Origin: Bacteroidota bacterium
GTDB taxonomy: Bacteria; Bacteroidota; Bacteroidia; Flavobacteriales; Flavobacteriaceae
Assembly: GCA_022601215.1 (NCBI GenBank)
Contig: JAHZIZ010000165.1
Span: forward strand, 1 to 13,003
Direction of reading: 5' to 3'
DNA: 13,003 bases
The position numbers and the translations under genes were made by a program. This document shows positions 1 through 5,337 of the stretch, piece after piece. The notes under the pieces were generated by a model, which worked only from the letters and a program-made list of their open reading frames with translations, had not been told where the DNA came from and searched no databases. Within the stretch, counting starts at the first letter, position 1, and every line of letters begins with the position of its first letter.

Positions 1-596
1 AAGAACGCCAACGTCTAGCTAGCGACCTTCATGACAGCGTAGGAGCCACCTTAGCAGCAGCCAAACTGCAATTTGATCATCTTTCCAACAACAAAGAGAA
101 AATAAACACCATGGAAGAGCTTTTTGTAAAAACTGGCGACCTTTTAGATCAGGCATATACCGAAGTGCGTTCAATGGCACATCTAAAAAATAGTGGTGTC
201 ATCGCCAAAAAAGGATTGCTTCCTGCTGTAGAGAAATTAGCAAAAAATGCTTCCACTACAGATGGATTGCAAATTGAGGTTCAAGATTTTGGTCTTACCG
301 AGAAATTAGAAGGTTCACTAGAAATTTCCATATTTAGAATCATTCAAGAGTTAGTGACTAACATTATCAAGCATGCCCAAGCCAGCGAAGCCAATATTTC
401 GATAACCCAACACGAAGACACCATAGCAATCATTATAGAAGATAACGGTCGAGGGTTTAACACACGGCTTCAAAGTATTAACGATGGAATGGGACTATCA
501 AGCATTGAAAAACGTATTGAACATCTTGAAGGTTCCCTAGAAGTTGACTCTACACCTGGAAGGGGCACAAACATTTTAATTGACATTCCATTATGA
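1..596 (+). CDS. Sensor histidine kinase, HisKA_3 / NarX-DesK type, 3' part only
   Basis: The reading frame is open from base 3, so the gene begins upstream of the window; the ATG at 111 is internal. The first visible residues form the HisKA_3 dimerisation box, ERQRLASDLHDSVGA, with the phospho-accepting His encoded at 30-32. An HATPase_c domain follows: N-box ELVTNIIKHA (Asn codon at 360), G1 box DNGRGF (441-458), and G2/GTG region GMGLSSIEKRIEHLEGS followed by TPGRGTN. The sensor half is missing; in Bacteroidota such kinases often carry TPR repeats and one membrane helix, but this is not visible here. It should autophosphorylate in response to an unknown signal and phosphorylate the next gene product. 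The stop codon overlaps the next ATG (ATGA), indicating translational coupling of a cognate pair. The family call is secure; the signal is unknown. Confidence 0.95.
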   Translation, partial: ERQRLASDLHDSVGATLAAAKLQFDHLSNNKEKINTMEELFVKTGDLLDQAYTEVRSMAHLKNSGVIAKKGLLPAVEKLAKNASTTDGLQIEVQDFGLTEKLEGSLEISIFRIIQELVTNIIKHAQASEANISITQHEDTIAIIIEDNGRGFNTRLQSINDGMGLSSIEKRIEHLEGSLEVDSTPGRGTNILIDIPL

Positions 597-1219
597 TAAC
601 AGTTGCAATTGCAGAAGACCATCAATCACTTGTAGACGGAATTTCCCTATTGCTGAAATATGAGGAAGACATCTCCATTATAGGCACAGCAAATGATGGC
701 GAAGAACTCTTATCCGTGGTGAGAAGAAAACAACCTAAGGTGGTGTTAACAGACATTAAAATGCCTAAAAAGGATGGAATTTCAGCGACCACAATCATTA
801 AAAAAGAATTTCCTCACATTAAAGTTATCGCATTTAGTATGTTCGATCAAGAAGAAGCTGTACAGCGCATGCTCAAAGCAGGCGCAGATGGCTATTTGCT
901 GAAAAACTCCCCATTGGAAGAAGTACTCGCAGCCATTAAAAGTGTAGCAGCCGGCACACCCTATTTCGATGCTACTATCGACCTAACCAGTATCTCTCTG
1001 GCTTCAGAAAAAGGGAAAGAGAAACCTTTACTTTCGAAAAGCGAGCGTGAAATACTTCGTTTAATTGGGCAGGGGAAAACCACAAGTGAAATTGCCAATC
1101 TCCGTTTTACCGCTGTTTCAACCGTAGAGAAACACCGTAAAAATATGATCCGAAAATTAGGACTTTCGGGTAAAGGAGAGTTGTTACGCTATGCATTAGA
1201 AAAGAAATACGACTTCTAA
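593..1219 (+). CDS. NarL/LuxR-family response regulator
   Basis: This 208-residue protein has the standard two-domain layout. The receiver domain (about 1-120) shows the acidic pair E8/D9, the phospho-acceptor D54 in VLTDIKMP, S82 and K104. After a short linker comes a LuxR/GerE helix-turn-helix (about 147-205) with SKSEREILRLIGQGKTTSEI and the recognition helix VSTVEKHRKNMIRKL. It is expected to be phosphorylated by the overlapping kinase, dimerise and bind inverted repeats as a transcription activator. Directly after it begins a set of four identical-looking operators (first at 1222-1239) with NarL-type geometry, making this protein one of two candidates for their activator, the other being the orphan LuxR protein at 2199-2594. 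The start is fixed by the 4-base overlap with the kinase stop. No key receiver residue is missing. Confidence 0.95.
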   Translation: MITVAIAEDHQSLVDGISLLLKYEEDISIIGTANDGEELLSVVRRKQPKVVLTDIKMPKKDGISATTIIKKEFPHIKVIAFSMFDQEEAVQRMLKAGADGYLLKNSPLEEVLAAIKSVAAGTPYFDATIDLTSISLASEKGKEKPLLSKSEREILRLIGQGKTTSEIANLRFTAVSTVEKHRKNMIRKLGLSGKGELLRYALEKKYDF

Positions 1220-1221
1220 AT

Positions 1222-1239
1222 ATACCCTCTATTGGGTAT
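1222..1239. promoter_or_regulatory. Operator 1 of a four-site family (ATACCC-N6-GGGTAT)
   Basis: A perfect inverted repeat, ATACCCTCTATTGGGTAT, lies just after the response regulator stop. Its inner 16 bases (TACCC-N6-GGGTA) fit the 7-2-7 heptamer spacing known for NarL-family sites. It ends exactly 22 bases before a TAnnTTTA box (1262-1269), which centres it near -42, the position of an activator that contacts RNA polymerase. There is no T-run, so it is not a terminator. Binding by the local regulators is inferred. Confidence 0.8.
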
Positions 1240-1261
1240 GGTCTGCTCACCATCCACATGG

Positions 1262-1269
1262 TACATTTA
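1262..1269 (+). promoter_or_regulatory. -7 box of the promoter for the 1287 gene
   Basis: TACATTTA matches the Bacteroidota -7 consensus TAnnTTTG at all but the last base. It starts 23 bases after the last base of operator 1, the same offset as in the three related promoters. Transcription should begin around 1273, leaving a short leader before the ATG at 1287. No -33 TTG is evident, which fits an activator-dependent promoter. Confidence 0.65.
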
Positions 1270-1286
1270 TTCTCTAAAATGCAACC

Positions 1287-2144
1287 ATGAAAAATGTATC
1301 CAAAGTAATTTCGTTGATGAGTATTATGCTTATCGCAATGTCATCTTTTAGTCAAGGCAAAGTCGCTAGTACAAGAAACATCATATCTACCGAAGTAGGC
1401 ACTACACAATTTATGAATATAGCCACTGATGGAAATAGAGTTTCACAAGACAAAACTCCTATTCAGAAATATTTAATGATCGACGAAATTTCGCTGTATG
1501 GAGCTGGGAATATTCTTGGACTGGTAACCGCTTCAGAAGACATCGAAGAGAACGCAGCTCCTACAGGTAGTATAGGGCTTAACATGAAATCAGACAAATT
1601 GACGATTGATTTGTTCTATTCATTAAACGCTAAGCAAAAGGTCACTATAAACACCCTAGCTCAATTTGGTAACACCCTGATAAACCCAAATATTGGTGGA
1701 CACGCCTTTACACTTCATATTACGGGACAATACAATCAATATGTTGGCTTTCAATCAAGTTTTCGAGTTTCAGATAACATCTATGTTCTAAACGAAGAAG
1801 AAATAGACGCCTCTCCTATTGCTTTGCGATTTGGTGGCTATGTCCGCCCATTTACTTTTCCAGATTCTGCCAACGGTAACGAAATTCAGGTATCATTATC
1901 TCTTGATTTTACTCATAGAAATGTACTAGGAGATTTCAGAAATGTTACGCGTGAAGTTGAAGGAAAAACACTAGGCCGCAGCTACAATAGTCTTGATCTT
2001 ACGTTGAGCACTTATTTAAATGATGTTCGCATTTATGCTCAAGGTACATTTAGTAAAAAAGGAGAATTTCTAATTCCAGGATATAGTGGAGCGCAAATTA
2101 CTTTAGGGCTTGATGTCTCAGGAGATCTGATCTCTTTAAAATAA
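1287..2144 (+). CDS. Secreted, probably outer-membrane-associated protein of unknown function
   Basis: I do not recognise the family. The 285-residue protein starts with a signal peptide (hydrophobic stretch ISLMSIMLIAMSS, likely cleavage after SFSQ near residue 22). The mature part is rich in alternating polar/hydrophobic stretches (for example SKIDLF-like segments around 105-115, HAFTLHITGQYNQYVGFQSS around 139-158, and EIQVSLSLDFTHRN around 199-212). This suggests a beta-rich fold, possibly a small beta-barrel or a peripheral outer-membrane protein, but the C-terminus (DLISLK) lacks the usual terminal aromatic residue. It has its own promoter with operator 1, so it should be controlled together with 2199, 2660 and 4142. 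It sits between the response regulator and the orphan LuxR gene, suggesting a target or a modulator of the signalling pathway. The function remains open. Confidence 0.8.
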   Translation: MKNVSKVISLMSIMLIAMSSFSQGKVASTRNIISTEVGTTQFMNIATDGNRVSQDKTPIQKYLMIDEISLYGAGNILGLVTASEDIEENAAPTGSIGLNMKSDKLTIDLFYSLNAKQKVTINTLAQFGNTLINPNIGGHAFTLHITGQYNQYVGFQSSFRVSDNIYVLNEEEIDASPIALRFGGYVRPFTFPDSANGNEIQVSLSLDFTHRNVLGDFRNVTREVEGKTLGRSYNSLDLTLSTYLNDVRIYAQGTFSKKGEFLIPGYSGAQITLGLDVSGDLISLK

Positions 2145-2146
2145 AT

Positions 2147-2164
2147 ATCCCCTTCATAGGGTAT
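2147..2164. promoter_or_regulatory. Operator 2 (ATCCCC-N6-GGGTAT)
   Basis: The downstream half GGGTAT (2159-2164) is identical to that of the other three sites; the upstream half ATCCCC differs from ATACCC at one base. It begins 3 bases after the 1287 gene stop and ends exactly 22 bases before the TAGTTTTG box at 2187. It should control the orphan LuxR gene. Confidence 0.75.
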
Positions 2165-2186
2165 TTTACAATACTCAAACCTCACT

Positions 2187-2194
2187 TAGTTTTG
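2187..2194 (+). promoter_or_regulatory. -7 box of the orphan LuxR gene promoter
   Basis: TAGTTTTG is a perfect match to TAnnTTTG and stands 22 bases after operator 2. It ends only 4 bases before the ATG at 2199, so transcription should begin at or within a base or two of the start codon, predicting a leaderless mRNA. Confidence 0.75.
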
Positions 2195-2198
2195 GGGT

Positions 2199-2594
2199 AT
2201 GAGTTCACTTAAAAAAATCTTAGATGTCATTCATCAAGCGCGGGAACAAGAGCATTCTTTAAACCTTGAAGACACCTTAACCTTATTTGATGCTGTAAAG
2301 CATATTTCACAAGACAGAGCGCTTATTGAAAAAGCTATTTACCTCATATTTCTGATAAAAAAACAGGAACCAAATCTTGACAGACTTACCCATAGAGAAA
2401 ATGAAGTTTTTCGGTTAGTTGGACTGGGGTTCACATCAAGAGAAATTGCCGATCTTCTGTCCATAAGTGAAGCTACAGTGAGCACGCATAGAAAGAAAAT
2501 TATAAAAAAACTGAAACTGGCTGGCGCAGGTCAACTTCAGAAATTAGCCTATCAATATACCAATTCTCAACTCTCAAATAAATATACCCTCTAG
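2199..2594 (+). CDS. Orphan LuxR-type DNA-binding regulator without receiver domain
   Basis: This small protein has 131 residues. Residues 1-60 are predicted helical and match no receiver or ligand domain I know. Residues 63-118 form a LuxR/GerE helix-turn-helix (LTHRENEVFRLVGLGFTSREIADLL, recognition helix EATVSTHRKKIIKKLKL), similar to that of the response regulator at 593-1219. No phosphorylation site is visible, so its activity is probably set by its amount or by a partner. It has its own operator/promoter (operator 2), and operator 3 overlaps its last codons and stop. This layout suggests a relay or feed-forward step: the response regulator turns on this gene, or this gene activates itself. 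No in-frame ATG, GTG or TTG occurs near the start other than the ATG at 2199, so the leaderless start is the only plausible one. Confidence 0.9.
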   Translation: MSSLKKILDVIHQAREQEHSLNLEDTLTLFDAVKHISQDRALIEKAIYLIFLIKKQEPNLDRLTHRENEVFRLVGLGFTSREIADLLSISEATVSTHRKKIIKKLKLAGAGQLQKLAYQYTNSQLSNKYTL

Positions 2595-2601
2595 CGGGTA
2601 T
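2584..2601. promoter_or_regulatory. Operator 3, overlapping the LuxR gene stop
   Basis: The perfect inverted repeat ATACCCTCTAGCGGGTAT covers the last codons and the TAG (2592-2594) of the orphan LuxR gene. It ends exactly 22 bases before TACTTTTA (2624-2631). It should drive the PEGA/beta-barrel operon. The upstream arm and the spacer start (ATACCCTCTA) are identical to operator 1. Confidence 0.8.
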
Positions 2602-2623
2602 TTCACACAGGCATTCCTTCCCA

Positions 2624-2631
2624 TACTTTTA
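2624..2631 (+). promoter_or_regulatory. -7 box of the 2660-4005 operon promoter
   Basis: TACTTTTA matches TAnnTTTG apart from the last base and lies at the fixed 22-base distance from operator 3. The predicted start near 2635 leaves about 25 bases before the ATG at 2660. Confidence 0.65.
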
Positions 2632-2659
2632 CTCCATAACTAAATTAATTCAAATTAAA

Positions 2660-3346
2660 ATGAAAAAACTAGTATTGTATTTAGTCGTTATCATAATGGC
2701 TTCCCCACTGGCAAGTGCCAGCAACTCCCTTGAAGATTTTGGGAAAAAGAAAGTGGAATTAGGCACCTCAGAAGGAGATGCAGAAATCTACATCAATGGA
2801 AAATTAATAGGAAAAGGTTCTGCCGTTGTCACGGTACCAAGTGACGACTGCGTTACAGTTATTGCAAGGAAAGTAGGTTTTCTTACGGAACGTATTGAGT
2901 TTTGCAATAAAAAGAAAATGACAAAACCACCAAAGACCTATTATATTGAGATGCAGCGTGACGACGCGTACGACGCTTCTATCCAAACAGATATAGCCAA
3001 CGTAGATATTGAGGTAAAGGTAGATAAAATGGAAAAAGACAGAGCCTGGAAACTCATTAATCAAATTGTTCTTTCTTATATCGATGTTATTGAAATGACC
3101 GATAAAGAAACAGGATATCTTCGAACTGCATGGTCCTTAAAAACCTTTCGTCAAAATACAGTTCGCACGAGAATAATCATCAAGGAGTCCTCTTCTGACC
3201 CTCTGGTATACAAAATCAAGTTAGTTAGTGAAGCTTCCGGTTTACCCCTAGTAAGCGTTAAGAGCGACGAACTTTTTAAAGAATGGGATCGAGTATTAAG
3301 GAGTTATTCTGATGTTGTTTCAGAATTTCAAGCACGTATCAAATAA
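2660..3346 (+). CDS. Exported PEGA-domain protein with a C-terminal envelope domain
   Basis: The 228-residue product has an N-terminal signal peptide (hydrophobic VLYLVVIIMASPLASA, probable cleavage after ASA near residue 20). Residues about 33-80 look like a PEGA domain: GDAEIYINGKLIGKGSAVV, then a polar turn and VGFLTERIEF, ending in a strand. PEGA domains are small beta-sandwiches found on many bacterial envelope proteins. The C-terminal part (about 125-228; DRAWKLINQIVLSYIDVIEM, DKETGYLRTAW, RTRIIIKE, YKIKLVSEASG) recalls the helix-grip layout of BamC-like domains, but this is only a resemblance by eye. It is first in a probable two-gene operon with the beta-barrel gene 11 bases downstream and is controlled by operator 3. 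Likely role: a periplasmic or outer-membrane-associated structural factor; no specific function is assigned. Confidence 0.85.
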   Translation: MKKLVLYLVVIIMASPLASASNSLEDFGKKKVELGTSEGDAEIYINGKLIGKGSAVVTVPSDDCVTVIARKVGFLTERIEFCNKKKMTKPPKTYYIEMQRDDAYDASIQTDIANVDIEVKVDKMEKDRAWKLINQIVLSYIDVIEMTDKETGYLRTAWSLKTFRQNTVRTRIIIKESSSDPLVYKIKLVSEASGLPLVSVKSDELFKEWDRVLRSYSDVVSEFQARIK

Positions 3347-3357
3347 TTCAATCTAGT

Positions 3358-4005
3358 ATGAAACCGACCAAGATGATTATCTACTTCCTAATAGCATTTG
3401 TGCTATTAGGGATACAGAAACAAATCAACGCTCAAGACATCGCTCCTTCAGTCACGAATGGAAACGCTGGATACGAAGAAAGCAATAAACCCCTTAGAAT
3501 AGGGCTAAAAGTTGGCCTACCTTCAGTATACAGCATTAATTTAGAGTACGTCACACCATTATTGGACCAACGAGTAGCGTTCGCACTTGACTACTTACCT
3601 ATTGGATATTCTAATGAGGATTTATCACTCAAGTTGAGAAACTTTGAAATTGGATCCAATGTATACCTCAACGATACAGGAAAAGGATTATACGGAGCTA
3701 TTAGCTACTTCAAGTTCAATACAAGCGCAGACGTTAACGATGTTGATTTTGACAATGGAACATTCGGACCAGGAGAAACCTCTCTCAAATTTGGAACGTT
3801 CAATGTAAAATTAGGGGCAAAACTAGGGCGCACGTTTTACTTTAGAATAGAAGTAGGTTATGGTTTTGGAAAACTTCCTTCTGAATTAGTAATTACAAGC
3901 ACGGAAGGAATCGGAACCACGACAGAACCTATAGAAGATATTAGTGTCTTAGGAAAATCTGGACTCCCAGTTTTCAATTTTGGATTCGGAATTGGATTCT
4001 TATAG
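3358..4005 (+). CDS. Outer-membrane beta-barrel-like protein
   Basis: This 215-residue protein has a signal peptide (IIYFLIAFVLLG, likely cleavage after INAQ near residue 26). The mature part resembles small Bacteroidota outer-membrane barrels: alternating strands such as RIGLKVGLPSVYSINLEYVTP, RVAFALDYLPIGYS, FEIGSNVYLND, LYGAISYFKFN, FNVKLGAKLGRTFYFRIEVGYGFG, and a C-terminal strand FNFGFGIGFL ending in hydrophobic residues. The barrel call rests on strand pattern and ending, not on a recognised family motif. It starts 11 bases after the PEGA gene stop and has no separate promoter, so the two are almost certainly co-transcribed from operator 3. A physical partnership with the PEGA protein is plausible but inferred. 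A likely terminator follows at 4015-4057. Confidence 0.85.
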   Translation: MKPTKMIIYFLIAFVLLGIQKQINAQDIAPSVTNGNAGYEESNKPLRIGLKVGLPSVYSINLEYVTPLLDQRVAFALDYLPIGYSNEDLSLKLRNFEIGSNVYLNDTGKGLYGAISYFKFNTSADVNDVDFDNGTFGPGETSLKFGTFNVKLGAKLGRTFYFRIEVGYGFGKLPSELVITSTEGIGTTTEPIEDISVLGKSGLPVFNFGFGIGFL

Positions 4006-4014
4006 ACCATGAAG

Positions 4015-4057
4015 ATAGGGAGCATTCTGAAAACGAAAGCTTCCTATTCCAATTTTT
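4015..4057 (+). terminator. Probable terminator after the PEGA/beta-barrel operon
   Basis: ATAGGGAGC (4015-4023) pairs with GCTTCCTAT (4039-4047) over 9 bases, including one G-U pair, with a 15-base loop. A TTTTT run follows at 4053-4057. The gap between stem and T-run makes it weaker than the other terminators in the window. Confidence 0.5.
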
Positions 4058-4067
4058 CTCTATTGAA

Positions 4068-4085
4068 TTACCCGCTAATGGGTAT
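4068..4085. promoter_or_regulatory. Operator 4 (TTACCC-N6-GGGTAT)
   Basis: TTACCCGCTAATGGGTAT has the invariant downstream GGGTAT and an upstream arm that differs at one base; the inner TACCC-N6-GGGTA core is perfect. It ends exactly 22 bases before TAGCTTTA (4108-4115). It should control the lipoprotein gene at 4142. Confidence 0.8.
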
Positions 4086-4107
4086 TTCATTCAGAGTCAT
4101 CAAAACC

Positions 4108-4115
4108 TAGCTTTA
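4108..4115 (+). promoter_or_regulatory. -7 box of the 4142 lipoprotein promoter
   Basis: TAGCTTTA fits TAnnTTTG apart from the last base, at the fixed 22-base offset from operator 4. The expected transcription start is near 4119, giving a leader of roughly 23 bases. Confidence 0.65.
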
Positions 4116-4141
4116 TACCAAACTAATAAACCAAAATTCTT

Positions 4142-5218
4142 ATGTTTAAAATTAACTACTTATTACCCGTATTATTATTCTTATCCCTCTTTCTAGTATC
4201 CTGTGAAGAGGAAGAAGATCCGGATCCAGAACCAGAGCAAGTATCCGTGAATGAAACTTCTATAATACCAACAAGCACCTCTGGAAGACCAAATAACTAT
4301 TTAGGTTGCATCGAAATATCTAGTCGAATCACGACTATTCAAGTTTGGGATCATGGTCAGATTGACGGAGACATTGTATCAATCATAGCCAATGGAAACA
4401 CCATTGTTAATCAACAAGTTCTAGACGGACCGAGCAATCCTATTACAGTAGATTATGATTTTGGTTTCAACGGCTTTAATTATGTCACCCTTTTTGCACA
4501 TAATCTTGGAGACCTTCCGCCCAACACCTGTACCATTTCAATTAACGGTGTAGAGTTTATTCTGGAGGCCAATTTAGATGCCAATGGCTCTGTAGATGTG
4601 ATAGTCGAAGGCTATGGGGTAGATTGCAGTGATGCTGGAACCGATGGCGGTGGAGGCGGTGGAGACGGTTCCTCAACAGGAGACTTGCTCTTTTGGACAG
4701 ACCAAGACTATGGGTGCGGTCCCATTTCAGTTTCATTAAGCGGAGTTGGAAACAGCACGATAAATGGGTTTTACAGTAATGGCACACCCAACTGCAATGC
4801 AACTGGAGCCGGAGGAAACTTCAGCAATTTAAATGCTGGAACCTATTCTTTCACTGCAAGTTGTAATGGCATTGATTGGGATGGTTCTGTTACGGTAGAA
4901 GAAGGAGGATGTACAACACAACAACTCACTTCCAACGGCGGAGGCGGAGGCGGAGGCAGCGGCAATGGAGATGTTAAATTCTGGATCAATCAAGATTTTG
5001 GTTGTGGCCCAATCTCAGTCAATGTAACTGGCGTAGGTGGATCAACTATTACTGGTTTCTTCGGAAGTGCACCGGCATGCAGCAACACAGGAGGAGGTGG
5101 AAACTTCAACAACTTACCTGAAGGTAATTACTCATTTACCGCGAGTTGCTCAAGTCTTAGCTGGAACGGAACAATCACTATTACTGAAGACAGTTGTCTT
5201 CAATTTCAACTAAACTAA
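4142..5218 (+). CDS. Probable surface lipoprotein with two Cys-rich repeat domains
   Basis: The 358-residue product begins with a lipoprotein signal ending in lipobox LVSC (Cys21), followed by CEEEEDPDPEPE. Acidic residues right after the cysteine resemble the surface-export signal described for Bacteroidota lipoproteins, so an outer-face location is likely. Residues about 34-162 form a first domain with three cysteines (56, 130, 162). Then come two tandem copies of an about 82-residue domain (180-262 and 276-357), separated by glycine-rich linkers (six Gly at 169-174, seven Gly at 266-272). Each copy keeps four cysteines (192/218/241/257 and 288/313/336/352) and the motif GCGPISV...G...SFTASC, suggesting two disulfides per domain. 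I do not recognise the domain. It is transcribed from operator 4 and ends before a strong terminator at 5263-5297. Confidence 0.85.
   Translation: MFKINYLLPVLLFLSLFLVSCEEEEDPDPEPEQVSVNETSIIPTSTSGRPNNYLGCIEISSRITTIQVWDHGQIDGDIVSIIANGNTIVNQQVLDGPSNPITVDYDFGFNGFNYVTLFAHNLGDLPPNTCTISINGVEFILEANLDANGSVDVIVEGYGVDCSDAGTDGGGGGGDGSSTGDLLFWTDQDYGCGPISVSLSGVGNSTINGFYSNGTPNCNATGAGGNFSNLNAGTYSFTASCNGIDWDGSVTVEEGGCTTQQLTSNGGGGGGGSGNGDVKFWINQDFGCGPISVNVTGVGGSTITGFFGSAPACSNTGGGGNFNNLPEGNYSFTASCSSLSWNGTITITEDSCLQFQLN
4679..5212 (+). repeat. Tandem duplication encoding two Cys-rich domains
   Basis: Copy A is 4679-4927 and copy B 4967-5212, separated by a Gly-rich linker. The aligned protein copies share G-D-x-x-F-W, Q-D-Y/F-G-C-G-P-I-S-V, G-V-G-x-S-T-I-x-G-F, G-G-N-F-x-N-L, G-x-Y-S-F-T-A-S-C and W-x-G-x-x-T. 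Synonymous differences are frequent, so the duplication is old rather than recent. Confidence 0.85.
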
Positions 5219-5262
5219 TTTGTATTAGCCATTATTATGTTTTGTTAGTTTCTGTTTAAAAG

Positions 5263-5297
5263 AGACCTCCTCTTCAAGAATACGGAGAGGAGGTTTT
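5263..5297 (+). terminator. Intrinsic terminator after the 4142 gene
   Basis: ACCTCCTCTTC (5265-5275) pairs with GGAGAGGAGGT (5284-5294) over 11 bases with one G-U pair and an 8-base loop, followed by TTTT. It separates the 4142 gene from the lipoprotein gene at 5338, so the latter needs its own promoter or read-through. Confidence 0.75.
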
Positions 5298-5337
5298 ACC
5301 AAACACCAACAAAGACATTAATTATATCTATTTAACT

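Noticed and set aside
1222..1239. Reading the ATACCC/GGGTAT palindromes as terminators
   Set aside because: The arms are only 6 bases long, no T-run follows, and the fixed 22-base offset to a -7 box at four places points to operators.
2804..3064. Minus-strand open frame opposite the PEGA gene
   Set aside because: It lies wholly opposite a well-supported gene and shows no domain or start signal.
4557..4802. Minus-strand open frame inside the 4142 lipoprotein gene
   Set aside because: Its His/Arg/Leu-rich composition is what the antisense of Gly- and Asn-rich codons gives; no promoter or known motif.
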